64,000 nucleotides of DNA from Jackrogersella multiformis (GCA_902806575.1 CADCXD010000011.1:2604001-2668000), one strand, 5' to 3'; positions 21,701-35,267 are shown, counted from the stretch's first letter. Translations and numbers: made by a program. The notes: generated by a model not told the origin, from the sequence alone.

Positions 21701-22364
21701 ATAGCACGTCGAGTGTCGAGTTCATTGTTAGTCAAGGCGATAGAGGACGATCGATGCTGCTTCTTCTGCGGCTCGAAGGAGGGCTCCAGAATGGTGTTGT
21801 CGGTAGAAGCTCGAGACAAAAGAGACTTGGACGGAAGGGTAGACTGAGAGAAGGGAGTCGTGGGGGAGATTAGGGCAGAGGCGTTGCCGTCGGCGGCAGT
21901 ACTCGAAAATGCGGTAGCAAGAGAGGGGAGGGAGGTATCCTTTTTGTTGATGACGACGTGGTTCCCATTCTTGGTAGCGATGTAGTGGTCGACGCACTTG
22001 GAGATGATGGTCTCTTCGAACTCGCCGGGGTTGTCCAACTTGAAGAGCTCGCCCGCGGCTAGGGCAAAGAACATACTCTCATCGTAGGCCTGGAGGTGAT
22101 AGTAGACCTTGGCGAGAACAAGGGCGGCAAGTTTGCGTTCAGGAAAAGACTCGTCCTCGTAGAGAGCCTCGCTAAGTAGCAGTTAGTATTATGCCAAGAG
22201 GGGGCAAACAATGCGAGAGCTTACATCTGACCGAGAGCGCCGGCGACCTCGAACCAAACGGTGTCGATATCATCGTTAAGGGTCTGGAGGGCGAAGACCT
22301 TGAGCTCAGGTTCCTCGTCGGCCAAGAAGGCTAATACACCAGTGGCGGTGATCAGGCCAGGCAT
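18789..22364 (-). CDS. RPN2: 26S proteasome regulatory subunit RPN2 (PSMD1)
   Basis: Three exons (22364-22225, 22171-19168, 19115-18789) give 1,156 residues. Donors are GTAAGC and GTAAGA; each intron has a CTAAC branch site. Rpn2 is the large scaffold of the proteasome base, binding Rpn13 and the ATPase ring. The N-terminus (ATGVLAFLADEEPELKVFAL) is typical. The middle shows the proteasome/cyclosome (PC) repeats of about 35-40 residues rich in Gly and Ala, such as GGALYAYGLIHANHG, GALGLGLAGMASGN, VRYGSAMALGISCAGTG and FGAALALGIIDAGGRN. Near the C-terminus there is a charged Lys/Glu-rich segment, then PTGGPILLHD, and the protein ends in an acidic tail (EEEDDD). The tail between these is longer than in yeast. 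It is a housekeeping gene of a conserved essential complex. Confidence 0.96.
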
Positions 22365-24342
22365 CTTGAAATGTTGCGAACGGATGCGCCTATTGAAGAG
22401 ATGGAATTTAAAGGAAATGTTTACGCGGCGACGGCTTCGGTAGTGGTGCGAGAAGACCACTTATGAACAAACGAAACGAGGGGAAAACAGATGGTTATAA
22501 TTCGGTAGATTGCGAGATGGATGCAACAATTGCGTATTGCGTACGTCGTGCTCTACGATATCGACTTTGTTGTAGTTATTTATTTGATGATGTAGGAAGA
22601 AGTTTATTCGAAATTAGAGATGCGAAGCTTTGGGAAGCCAAGGGCAGCAGAGCAGTGCAGAGCAGCAGGGCAACAGCCAACGGTTGGACTTGCTGCAGCA
22701 TGGGCCACCTGGGCAACTTTCACGTCCACGTCAGGCACAGCTCTGCCTACCGCCTTGGCAAAACAAGCCTTAACTGGGAAGCCACAGTGGCTTGACAGAG
22801 TACCTAGTAAACTTACCTCTTGGGTAAGGTGGAGTCTTGGAAGCTATAGGGATCTCCACAATTTCCAACGGAGGTGCCTCTCGAGTACATATATACTCCG
22901 TCATTCAATTCCATACTTCACTCATCCGTTGTAAGACTTATATTTTCACTTTAAATAATCATTAATCCAAATATTACTAAGGCTAGATAAGACTTGATGA
23001 ACTCGACCTTTTTTATATCTCGTGTCTAGAAAACAAAAATATACCTAGGTATTTAGTTGTTAGATATAAATACTTAGGTACCTAGATAGTCTATTGTCGA
23101 TATTTACCTAGGTACCTTGTTTGAATGTAGATATATACATACATACATAGGTACACTAGGTACATATACCTACACATACAGTTCGTACACATCTACATAT
23201 GAATTAAATACATGTAGGTATTCGTAGTACTAACCTAGTAGGTATGTACCTGTACCTATATGTACTGAACTTTAGACTTAGATACCTACATATGTACCTA
23301 GCCCAAGGCAAGGATAGGAGAAGAAGAATAAAAAGATTTAAAAATAATAGAAATAAAAATAAAAATAAAAATCTCCCAATTGATTGATGGATGGATTTCA
23401 TCGTGTCACGCACCGCTTTCGCATTCATCATCCCTGGAATTAAACTAATCTTTGTTCATAATTCGACCGACTTTTGTACAACTGGGACAAATATCTGTTC
23501 AATTCCACTATCGAATATCGACTATTATTGACTATCGACATTATCACACCTGGTATAGGTAATCATTGCGCATAATCCTCTTATACGATAGACGGCGACA
23601 GGCAACGATATATCAGTTCGAAATCCAAAGCGGTTCCGATAATAACGTTAACGACATAATTGATCTTTTTCGCGATATTGCGATACTACGATAGTAAATC
23701 GAAAACGGGGATATACCAACCAACCCATTTCATCCGTTCGCATCTTTCGTCTACCGTCTACCGCCTACCGCCTTACCTCTCTTTACATGCCGCCCACGAG
23801 ACAGATGACTACCGTCATCACCATATCGCATTGATTACCTCATCCGAAATACCAATAAGACCTACCAGCTGGATGTCTCGATGACGATTACGATTACGAT
23901 ACGCGGCTTAAGCACGAGTGAAGAGCGATTGTGTGTATGTGTGTGTGCGCGCGCGCGCGTCTAAGAGAGCGACAGCAAGTGACGAGACGACACAAGACGT
24001 GAGACGCGAGAGAGGTGGGGAGATAGACAGAAAGACAGACAGACAGACAGACAGAAAGAAAGAAAGAGATAGCGCGCGCACATACACACAACTACGGTGT
24101 ATCTGTGTATATGTGTGTATGTGTATGTGTATGCGTATGTGGGTTGCGCACCTGGAGACCAGCCATCATAAGGAAGACCGAAGACTAGCTGTAGGGAACT
24201 GATTGTGGGTGTGTGGCAGAGAGGAAGTCACAGAAAAAGTGACGAGGCGAATAGGAAACAGGGAATAAGGAAAAAGGAAAAAGGAAAAAGGAATAAGGAA
24301 TAAGGAATAGCTCCTAGAGAGCAAACAGCTAACATCGTGAAA
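22365..24342. promoter_or_regulatory. Divergent upstream region of RPN2 and the capping enzyme gene, with microsatellites
   Basis: About 2 kb separate two head-to-head genes. TACCTAGGTA motifs cluster at 23040-23300. Toward the capping gene there are an alternating TG/CG tract (about 23931-23960), GACA units (about 24030-24055) and GGAAAAA-type units (about 24258-24308). These probably fall in its promoter or leader. The open frames here are low-complexity artefacts. Confidence 0.5.
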
Positions 24343-27196
24343 ATGGATCTACAAACCCTGCTGAACAATCCGGATGGGGGCTCATCGAAAAACAAGCAAC
24401 ATCCTGCTCCTCCTCCTCCTCCTCCTCCTCCTCCTCCTCATCATCAACCACCTCTACAGCTATCAGCATCGTCGTCATCGTCGTCGATAACTTCAGCTTC
24501 CATCACGCCAACCACCCCGGCTCACGCAGGTCCGCCGCCTCAGTCCTTCAGAGACTATAGTCTTTCCACCCACGCGTCGCCAGTTCCGCATCCTCACGAA
24601 TACCCTCCTCTTCCCGCTAATCATCCAAACCACGCGCCGGGATCTGCTGGCCCGTACCAGTCTCCCACCTCGTATAACCCTCCGACCAACGCGTTCACCG
24701 GTAGACCCTCTGTCCCTCCTCTTCAACCCCCGGGCTCGGGCTCGGGCTTGGGCTCGCACGATTTACGATCCCCAGGAAGCGCCTCTATATCGGGACCATC
24801 GCCGTATCGACGCACCCCTACCTCGTCTGTCAGTACTGCGAGCGGCGGTTATCCGTTCCCCCAAGCGCAGCAGCCACCTGTGAGCCCGGTGCAGAGACAC
24901 CAGTTTGGCCCACCGAACAGTGCTGCTAGTGCTGGTCCGGGTGTTGGTCCGAGTGCACCACCTTATTCTCGCGATAGCTACGGTGGTAATTTACAACAAC
25001 ACGGCTCCGTATCGTACACACACAACAACCAACAACAAGCACAGCCTCTGCCACAAACACCACCTGTGGGCACTCCTGGTAGTAGTCATCCGTATTTACA
25101 TCAGAGATCTCATTCCATCCAGTCAACTCCTACACCTACATCTGCACATAGCCAGCCACTTTCGTATGGACTACCTTACGTTCAAGGGAGTCCCGTCGCG
25201 ACGGCACATCCTCATCCACTACCTCTAGATCAACATCAACTCCAGCATCAGCATCAGCATCAGCATCAACGTCAACTATCTCAACCACCGACTCCACTCG
25301 GTGGACAACAACAACAACAACAGCTGCCTGGTCCTCCACCGCGTCAGTCACCATCTGTGAACTACCAGCAGCCTCCCAGTCCGTACCAAAAACGGATTTC
25401 TATGGTATCCACACCATATACTGCACAGCCGATACAAACATCGCCTAGACCGTTACCTCCTGCTCCCATCCAACGCATGTCCAGTGGTAGTAGCCACAGC
25501 ACATACGACGCTGTTGCCGATTCGCACCGAGGGTCGCAGTCTCGAAGCGAACGCGAAAGAAGCCTGAGTGTCTCACCTAAAACACGTGTTCCTAGTCTAC
25601 CCAGCAACGGTGGCAATCGTCCTCCGTCTACCAGCAGCGACGTAAATCCTTACCAACCTCAACACCTCCCGTCAGTTTCCGTCGTCAACAACATTATGGA
25701 ACTACAACAACAAAAACTACAACAACAACACCCGACTACCCCCGGGAAGCGAAAACTAGAGCACCGAGATCTCGGACCTGACGAACTCGAGAACGACCGA
25801 AAGCCTCCTCCACCACCTCAGATGAATGGCAATCATTCTGTACCATTGGCTGCTATGGCACAAGCCTCCCAATCGTCGCCTGCCATCATACGGCGAAGAC
25901 GTGTAAAATATAGCCAACCTCCGATCTGGGCACAGAGCGGCAAAGACCGTAATCAGCCCATTGCGAAGAGTCGCAACTTCGCGTTGAAGCACCACGCTCG
26001 CCAAATTGCCAACGCTAGTGGAGTAGTAGTTAACGGAAACAACAACAATAGCAGCAGCCGACAAGACGAGAGTAGTAAAATCATCAAGTCGGAACATGTT
26101 TCTCGACATGCCTCACCCGAGGCTACGCGTTCTACGACCAGCATTAAAGCAGAAGAACCACCCCCTCAAATAAACTCCAGAGAGCCTTCGATGTTCAATG
26201 GCCAGCCCTTCCCGTGGGAACCTAGCATCGGGAACGAGACACCCAAGAACATCGTCTCTCGCGAAGTAGCCGACTTCCTAGGTATCCACGTCTTGCAATT
26301 TCCCCAAATCGAAGAGCTTCAAAGCCGGGGCGCGCAGTTTGAGATCGAAGCCAAGCTCGGTGTCATTATCGACAAGCAGACCAACGACCGCATCTTCTTT
26401 CCCGAGATAAGAGCCGGTGAATGTGTATTGAATGGCGGCAGGATCGCGTTTCGCAGCTCGATGACCGAGGTAAGTCGCCTAAGACTCTTTGTTGGTTTAC
26501 TGACCTAATCCCCTTCGACAGAGTCAACATTGTGAACTCAATGGCTACTTGAATGATCAAGTCAAAGCCTCGTTCCCTCGCAACCCTACGGCGGTCTCGC
26601 GAGTGCAGGTTCACTACGTACATCGCAAGGAAATCGACCGATTTTTCGAGCTCGCCCCTCAGATACGCCAGCGGATCCCAGGCTGCATATCTGGCCTCCT
26701 GCCGCAAAACGCGCCTATCAAGGCGCGCGTCACATACGATTCCCAGAAGCCCGACAAGGTGCTGGCCAAGATCGTCAAGGCGCGAATCGCCGATCTAAAC
26801 ATACACTTTCCCCATCTACCTCTGGACTGCCGTATAAGCATCAACATCGAATGGGACTGGGACGGCACGGCGGAAGAGATCGAGCGCTTCCAGAACCCGA
26901 ACAAGGAGCGAGCACCCGATCGCATCAAGGACCGGCTCAGCTACAAGCACGGCTTCTATCAGATTGACCTCACCCAAGTGACGCAAGGTCATCCAACTAC
27001 GGGCGGCCAACTGCCGCAACCGCATCTCGGCGCCGCGAAGGAGCACGAGCTCGAGGTTGAGTTAGAGGCGCGTCCATTGATCGAGCATGGCCGTATGCTC
27101 ATGCGACGAGAGCCGAGCCGATACGAGGATTTAGTCGACGGACTCGTTAATAACGTGCGTTTGCTGGCCCGACAGTGTCCGCCGCAACCACTATAG
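24343..27196 (+). CDS. CET1: mRNA-capping enzyme beta subunit, RNA 5'-triphosphatase (Cet1 type)
   Basis: Two exons (24343-26469 and 26522-27196, GTAAGT donor, CGACAG acceptor) give 933 residues. The enzyme removes the gamma phosphate of nascent RNA, the first step of cap formation in the nucleus. The C-terminal 290 or so residues are the catalytic domain of the triphosphate-tunnel metalloenzyme family. They contain the metal-binding glutamate strand FEIEAKLG (about 666-673), the basic strand RVQVHYVHRKEIDRF, DCRISINIEWDWDG, and the second glutamate strand ELEVELEARPLI. The preceding 600 residues are low-complexity, rich in Pro, Gln, Ser and His, with a proline run near residue 27 and a His-Gln run near 305. 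The segment RRRRVKYSQPPIWAQSG precedes the catalytic domain and may contact the guanylyltransferase. The ATG at 24343 follows an in-frame GTG only. Confidence 0.92.
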
Positions 27197-28156
27197 AAAC
27201 GTTAGGCCTGGTTAGAGAGCAGAGGGTATCTGCTAAGAGCAACTTAACGCAGCTAGAAAGTTAGCTTGAAATGAGTATTTTTATTTTATTCTAGCTCCCG
27301 CCGAAAGAAGCATAAGAATTTCAAGGCGAGTTCAGAAGAACAAAGGGCTTCCAGTTGTTTCCTCTTTTCATTTTCTCAGAACATGATACCAGTTCGGAGT
27401 TGGGCAATTGAAATAATGCCGGAGTTACCTAGATCGATTCGCGCTGTCGGGCGCTGACGACGTTGATAGCATAGCATGATGAATTGAGAGGGCGAGGCGC
27501 TCTGTTTTGCCGCGTTTCTACTTCGTGGCTTCTGATGTTCGCGAAAGTGATTTTTTTTTTAAGATCTATTTCTTCTAGTCGAGATCTTTTAGGGATGGTA
27601 AACCTAGGGCCTCTGTGAGTTGCTGGTATGTAAGTTCGTCACAGTTTTTGAATCTGTGGATGACTGTAAAGTACGCATATTCCAACTGTCACAAAGAAAC
27701 AGGTGACTCTTTATAACTAACATCCATACATACCAGGTAGGTACCTACATATACTGTGTCAATCAAACCGGGTCAAGATAGCCAAAGGACATAATCCAAG
27801 AGCACCGAAAAAACAAGCCAGATTACGGATTACGGAACGAAGAAAATACTATCCATTAATACACAAGTCGCCCAGGTAGACAGACTACAGATTCAGAGAA
27901 ATATCGATACCTATCTAGAACAGGCCGACAGCCCAGTCCATCTTCCAAAACAAAGGAAACTGTAAAGATCGAATTGTGTTTTTGCTTCATCATCACCACC
28001 TTCACCCCCCACCCCTTCTACCAGACACACTCCTTTACCCCTGTCTCAAACTGTCTGTCTATCTATCCGTTCGTATGTCTACCACCACGTCACACTCTGC
28101 AATTAACCACCTACGAATCAACCAACTTCACCCCTCCATCGCTCCCCTCAATCCAC
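27197..28156. other. Intergenic between convergent genes
   Basis: No gene is seen. It is the shared 3' region of the capping enzyme gene and the large zinc-binding protein gene, with a T-run at about 27551-27559 and a CT-rich stretch at 27980-28150. Confidence 0.5.
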
Positions 28157-31100
28157 CTACGACAACTCCTCCACCCTCGCCACGTTATACGCCTCGGCCG
28201 CCTTCGTGCTCTGCCTCGTCCTGGGTCGATTGCTGGAGCTAGTCGACGGCCTGGCGGCCAGACTCGCGCTGCTGCCCTGCGAGGCGTGCGTCCTGGCCAA
28301 GAGAGGCCGCGCCGCGGAGACCGGAGAGCGCCCCCACACCCCGGCGGTGCTCGGTTGGAACGAAGAAGCAGACCCGGCGGTGGCCGGCCGCTGCGAAGAC
28401 GAGCCCCCCGTCGCGGGCGGCAGGGACGAGTCCGCCGTCGCGGGCCGGCGCAGCAACGCGGACGCGGCCGGAGTCAACTGCTGCCGCGAAGACGCGTCCC
28501 CCTTCGCAAACCGCTGGAAGTAGTCGTCCGTGATCGGCGGCCCGTAGATCGATTCGTCGCCCTGCTCCTCGCTGTCGGGCGAGTCGTCGCCCGGCCCGAG
28601 AGGCGGCCCGAGAGGCGCCGCGGGCGTCGTCCCGGGCGGCAGGCGGGGAAGAGCAACCTTGGGCTTGGTCGTGCGGTAGGTGTTGGCGAACCCGACCGGG
28701 CGCGTCCTGTCGGAAGGGTACGCGGGGGCGGACCGCGGCATGGAGCCGTGCCCCGACGACTGCGCTACGCGCCCCACGTCGTCCCAGTCCGGCGTCATCA
28801 GCATGTGCTTGCGCGATGGGCCGGTCTCCTGCACGACGGCGACGGGGGCCTCCGCGGCGGGGCTTGGGACGGGGGCCGGAGCCGGAGCCGGGGCCGGGGC
28901 CGGATTCGCAATAGGAGCGGAAGTACCCTTAATCGTCCGGGACTTCCTAGGAGACACACGCAGCTTGGGCGTCGGCGGCGCGTCGGCGGCGAGGTTTTGC
29001 ACCGGGTCCGGCACGGCGGACGCCTCTGAGTACTCTTCTGGTATCTCCTCTGCGGGGGTCTGCTGCTGGTCCCTGAAGGTCGGGTCGAGCTGCGTGTTGT
29101 CCAGCTTGCGTTTGCGGCGCGACTTGCTCTTGTCGGCCCTTACCGAAGCGCCTCCCCCGCCAGCTGGCATTGGAACAGACTGCTGATTGTCCTCTCTTGT
29201 CACGTCCTCGGGCGGCTCGGTAATCTGCACCTTCGGGATTCTAGGAAACGTAGGAGGTGCCAAACGCCTGGCCGGCGGTATCACGCTGCCCTCGTAAGGC
29301 GGCCACGGCAGATCCAGAGCCCGGGTCAGCTCGGTGTTCAGGCCCAGGTTCGGGTCGTCAGACGGGAATCCGATGGCGGCTTCCAGGTTGTAAGGGCTTT
29401 GCCAGACCTGTATGACGCTCTCGTCACGTACCGGAAACATGGTGTACCTATACGCCGGATACCGGTTGATGAAGTCGAAATACGCCCTGCTGAAGTCGAA
29501 GCCCTCGGCCGGTGAAATCCAGCCGCTGCGGTTGGGCATAGATCCCCTCCTCGAAGTACCTGCGCCGCGACGGATCCTACAAGACCCGGACTTGTCCATA
29601 TGCCTCTGTTACGGTGGCGGCGCGTTAGCTTTTATGCCTTTTTAAAGTGAGAAATACACACGTGCTGGTGAACTTACCTCTGCGTCGGCTATGCTGTGTC
29701 CTGCAGCTTTGAAGCACCTAGAGCATCTCCAGTCCGGCTCCGGCCGGAACCCCCAACGGGCTACCTGAGGCTGCAGTAAGCCGTCCCAGTTCGGAGAAGC
29801 TGGTCGGCGAGGTGGGATCCCGTCGGAAACTGTTGCTTCTCTCCAGGATACTAACGAGCCTGTTTGCTGCTGGGTACCTGATTGTCCGAAGTCGGGCGGC
29901 TGCGAACTGGAATTATTAAATTCGAATTCCTTTTCCAGTTCCGGGGATTCATCGACCTCCGGCTGACTCTGGGATTCAGGATAATCCAACTCCTCTTCCT
30001 GTGATTCAGTGTACTCTAATTCCTGTTCCTGTGGTTCGGGATACTCTAATTCTTCCTTCTGGTAATCATCGACCTGCTGCTGACCCTGCGGCTCAGGATA
30101 CTCTAATTCCTCTTCCTGGGGTTCATAGATCTCCTCCTGATCCTGCGACCCAGGATACTCGTATTCCTGTTCCCGGACATCATCTGCCGTGTAAGGATCT
30201 TCCTGATACGGTACAAATTGGCTATGCGCAGTGCTTGGTGGTTGAAGAGGTGACTGGCTAACTGTCTTTTTGGTCTTGCTGCGCTTTTCTCCCTTAGGCT
30301 TTTCTTCGGACTTGCGCTTCTTGCTGCGGCGATCCTGACCATTACCTAAAGAAGCTAAGAGCTCCTGTAGATTCACCGGTGGTGGGAAATTATCAGTCGT
30401 CTTTATATTTGCGGGAGCACCGGTAATCTTTGCAGGAGCAGCGGTAATATTTGTGGGAGCAGGGGAAAGACCCGCACCGTCGGCGTCGATGTCGTTACCT
30501 AGGCTGCACGAGGAGATGTGCCTCAGCCTATCAGCTTCGTTCATATCGGCGAGGACAATGCCGCAACTGGGACAAAAGTCGTTAACCTGACCTCCAGGAT
30601 GGCGACAGTGGTTACGGTGATGTTCGCGGTAGAGCCGGTCCATGCTCAGGTCGTATTGGATATGACACTTATCGCAGTATGCGCCAGGGTCGAAGAGACT
30701 TTTGGAAGACTCGCCACACGAGCAGCGCTCAAGCCCGTCCCCCTGATCGAGCCCGCAGAATATGCAGTATACAGTCTCACCAGTCGGTCCGATTTGGCAG
30801 TGACTATGATGGTGCGCTTGGTCTGTTGGGTGATTCAGTTGGCCTTCGTTGCGACCGCACCGGTTACAGTATGCATTCCTCACGGCGATAGACTTCCTAC
30901 CAGAGGAGGAACAAACAAGTTCTTTAAGATCGTCGTAGTGTTCATCGAGCATGTGCTTTCTGATACCATAGGCATCGTAGAACCGAAGCAGGTGCTGGTC
31001 TTTGTTGCACAGGAAGCACCTCAAGGTAGAGTGGTCTTCTCGCAAATGACGATCAAGGCCTACGGCGTCGCTAAAGGGGAAATACCGCTGGCAATCGACG

Positions 31101-33642
31101 TAAGGACACTCTCTGATTCTGTCGAGGAGGTTCCCCCGTAGCAAGTGGACTTCCTTTTCCAGTCGAGCCACCTCACTCGGAGTCCGCATAGCGGTGGTGT
31201 AAGCCGGCACGTTGGGTCCTGTTCTGATGACGTTTTGGACGGGGGGCGCATGGATCGGGACTGCGGGTTTGGCCGGGTTAGCGAAGGTGTCTGGAATTTC
31301 CCAGAAGAACCTTTCTCGCAGCTTCTGAGCCCTGAATGCGCCGTCTCGGTTGTTGACGGATCCCGAGAAGGCCTGGTCCATAGATTTGTCAAACGGCTTC
31401 GGCCTATCTATCGCCTCGTAGCGTGACGTTACTTGACCGATATTGAGCGAGTCGTAGCGCGGACCCCATACGGTATCCTTCTCCGCGGCTATGACTAAGG
31501 TTAGCTATTAGATTCAAGTTCCCCTTTTGAATACTTACCTAAGGGGCTAGGCCAATCTTCAAGGGACACCTCAATGTCTGGCTCGGTGATGCGTCTCGTA
31601 ATCCATTTCCATCCGTCTTCGTCAATATCGGCTGTAATAATAAAATCGGTCTGATTCGCTCTCCAAGTGGTCTGGGTCAAGTGCAGAACCTGGGTATCCG
31701 AATACCCGGGAAACAGTTTAGACTGGATGAATGCCCTGAAATCCGAAAAGGCATCCGGGTTAGTATTGATGTCCAAGTCAAAATGGCGATCCTTGTTGTT
31801 TTTCGCGTAGAAGCGGTAGGAGTCGAAGACGGGTCGAGCCACTATGCTCAGCTGTGTCTTTGGACTATGAACTCTGGGGCCGTGGAAGGCATTCATTACA
31901 AGCCGCCAGTCTAGGAGCGACTGAGTGGTGATCAAGCCCCTCAAGGCGGACACTCGACGGGGACTGCCGTTGGTGTTCAAGAAACCATCCCCCGGGATCC
32001 AGATGTCGATACCGATATTCTTCTCGTGTGACGCTGCGGGCGGGTTAGACGCGATAACCGTGTCAAATATTCTTTCTAGGCCGACGCGGTCACCGCTTGT
32101 TCCGGTGAACCTCATATCATCCTTGTGGAAGAATCCCGCTCCTTCTTTATTCGAAAAGTCGGTGCCGTATTGGGAGAAACCCGGGACCCAAACAGAAACG
32201 TAGTCGTTTGGTATCGGGACCGTCTCGAAGCTTATGAGCGGCAGTTCGCCGTTTTTAGCCTGGTCTCTGGCGATGCGTTCCCATAATGTGGAGGGAGGGT
32301 CGAGCAAGCCGTATGTCAAACCCCCAGATTCTCCAGTGATTTGATGATATTGGTGGGCGTTCTCTGGAAATAGCACCCGCATGGAGCGCATATATTCAGC
32401 ATGCAATTGGTTTGACTTGTGAGTGGTCTGAAGCCTCGGCGGAACCTTCATGTATATCAAGTTCCCGCCTTCTTCATCCCATATGTTGACTAGATATCGG
32501 TCAATTTTGTAAAACGGCTGGTAGTAAGAAGGTTGCGTCTCTTTATCGAAGTACACAAAGCACACATGGTTGTTACCCGAATCGTCATCGGCGAACCAGC
32601 GTTGGAGCAAGGTATAAAAGGGATCATTCTCAGGCGATGACAGAGGGCCGTGGCGGAGCAGACCTGTGACTCGGTCAACAGGTTTTTCATTTCCAGAATT
32701 TCTTTCCCAGATCTCGAGGCAGATGTTATAGTTGATTCTCTCGGTGACTCCTAAGATCTTGTCCACAGCTGCGACAACGCCCTCGTGTAGGGGAACCTCT
32801 TGATTTACTATGACCGACCCCTGGAAGCCGTAGAGCCACACGGGTTCGCTCTGCGATTGGGGCTCATCTTCGTCAACCTCCCACTCCATATTCTCGGGTA
32901 AAGCACCACCTCGAAGTTTAAGAGATGGGAACTCTTGCGTCTGATGGATTCTCGGGAAATGATCACTGGTGACTAGCAATTCGCCATTAGATTAGAACAG
33001 GGTTACATAATAGCCTTACTTACCACGCCTATCGGAATTGCCGTATGTTCTCTCGGTATAATCGTCCAGGAAATGGAGGGGGTCACGATGTATAACGATA
33101 TCGTCTTCTCCAAAGTCCAAATCCGCCACCAGGTCCACTTCGACCATGCCGGGCTTCATCGGCGCGACGGGTAGTCCGAAAAAGAGAAATGCTAGCTTCA
33201 GCTGCAGCGAGGGCTTGTGACCTTGGAAGCGCGCGTCTAGAATTCTTTGATACCGAACAATGTTGCTCCTCTGTAATTCAGCCAGCTCCGGTGGGTATGT
33301 TGCCGGTTCAAAGAGACGGATCTCGTGCGGTTCGAATGTCGCTTCGAGAATCTCGTAAATGGTGAGCCTCGTATCTCGAAGTAGTCTCAAGAAATAGTCT
33401 TCTATGAATAGGAAGAGCGTATCCAGCTTATCGACCGTAGGGTTTGCTCGATCTTCGAAGGGTAGTTTCTCTATGAAGCCTTCAAACTTTCTACTACCAG
33501 GCGGCCGTTGGAATAGATCAGTCCGCTGCGGGAATTCTTGCAGCAGCGATGGACCTTTAGGCGGTGGCCCCCAGGACGTTCCTATATTCTCTGTTGGTTT
33601 ATTTTTCTGAACCCCGATACCGTCTGCGCGGGCGCTACTCAT
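28157..33642 (-). CDS. Large cysteine/histidine-rich putative zinc-binding protein, function unknown
   Basis: Four open frames join into one gene by clean introns: exons 33642-33024, 32972-31539, 31494-29678 and 29605-28157, 1,772 residues. All three donors are GTAAGT and every junction keeps the frame (total 5,319 nt). The first 700 residues are globular, with no motif I recognise. Around residues 790-990 lies a dense Cys/His region beginning CPYVDCQRYFPF and including CFLCNKDQHLLRF, CNRCGRNEG, CIFCGLDQGDGLERCSC, CDKCHIQYD and CPSCGIVLADM. It contains spaced C2H2-like units and CxxC pairs. Next comes an acidic stretch of short degenerate repeats around EEELEYPEPQ, and the C-terminus is disordered (Pro, Ala, Ser). 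A nuclear nucleic-acid or protein-binding role is plausible but not shown. An annotation pipeline could easily split it into three or four genes. Confidence 0.75.
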
Positions 33643-35267
33643 TGTCGACGAGGTCTAGGTATTGAAGAGAGCGAAAAAATTTTTGGGAGGAAACTCGTTA
33701 CTATAGAAGCATCAATAATGGAACCTAATGCGTCACATTTGACAACTAAAATCTCATACCGTAGGATCTAACAGAAAACGAGTGATGAGAGGAGATGGTG
33801 AAGATGTTGCCCACAAAGAACAAAGACGATATAGCCTTGAGCTTAAGATATCTAAGCAGATTGCCCGATTCGGTTGTCTTGAGACTTTAATAGCATTCCT
33901 GTTCTTCGATGCGCTAGAGACGAATGCATTCCATTCCGCACCTCTCGACTATTTCTCTAGCTTCCCGCCCGAATGCGAAGAACAATAAAAAGCCCATAGA
34001 GCTAGCTTAAACCATATTCGGTTGAAAGAATAGCTAATAACATTTCATTGTTGTTTACGGTGATTAGCCATACTATATAATGCTATGGACCGTTTCCGGA
34101 TATCAGGTAGCGAAGGAGGGAGAGAGGGAAAGAAGGTCGAGTCTTTCACCGAGCCAACATCATAAGTTAACTTACATGACAGAAGAAATTCTAATATGAA
34201 TGACCCATTGTGATAGATTTAGTGTATATATATATTAGTGCTCTTGCTACCTATCAAAGTCGATACTCAGTTATGCCTTAGGTAGGTCTGCGTCGGTGAT
34301 ATTCCCTCGGCTCTATAAACCTAAGTCATGTTAGTATCTATTCTCGTAATAGTCTCCATAGTGTTGATTAGTTAAATACCTAAGAGGTACCTTCGTAGAT
34401 ATCCCAATTTCTATATTTAGTGCGTACTGTCGTGTTACTGTAATAGCGACGCATTCAGAATGGGTTACATTCCTGTGTTGAACATTCCGTAATACCAAGA
34501 GCTTAGCTTATTTGGAAGCCTTGCTCTAAATTGTTTTCGTTTGACTTTCGTTTTACTCTACGTAGTTATCAACATCGAAGTCTCTTGTGCCTTCATGCCT
34601 TGATAGAAATTAGCGAATCGTGCGCTATGAATGAAAAGACAGACTCCTATATTAACTAAATCGGTATATATCGGTCGAGGTTTATTGGCACAAGGTTAAT
34701 TGCTTGATAGATAGGTATATAGGTTAGTAATACAATGAGGGTCTACTAAACGACTTGAGATATTACCTAGGTAGGTAGTCCTTGGAAAATTGTAAAGGGG
34801 CTCTGCACTCACAATATATCGTATCATGCACCCTCAAAACACCAAGTGCTTATTCGGGTTAGGTAAGCTTTGACTTATTAACATATAAGTAGGTATGCTT
34901 CGTATATAAACATCTTTATTTTACGAATCTTTTCTGTACGGACCAATATCATTTGTCAACGACGGGATATTCTCCTCGCAGTAGCTTCCCCCACTTCATC
35001 CGAAGTCGCTGGCCGTCAGTGCAATTATAAACCTATCACGATTTTGTCAACCAAGATCGCATGGTACGAAAACGTGTAATAGTTAAAGGAGTAGCGGGGG
35101 AGTAGCACCCTGTTCCTCCGATCACTACCCCGTTCCATCGTGTGAAGTGATTAGGTAGACCCGGTATTAATCACTTTTTTACCACCTTACACCTAAGAAA
35201 AGACTCCGTCAGCTGTTTCTCATTGATACTGTTACTACGACTTACTTCGTAGCAAGACGTGATCAGA
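33643..35267. other. Intergenic, 1.6 kb, divergent upstream region
   Basis: No gene is seen. It is AT-rich with CCTAGGTAGGTA near 34767. An open frame at 33782-33988 lies just upstream of the large gene and has no recognisable feature. Confidence 0.5.

Noticed and set aside
27974..29029. 351-residue Arg/Gly-rich plus-strand frame
   Set aside because: It is antisense to the disordered GC-rich 3' exon of the large Cys-rich gene and has a composition typical of shadow frames.
33782..33988. 68-residue frame upstream of the large Cys-rich gene
   Set aside because: Short, isolated and without motifs; probably chance in the divergent promoter region.
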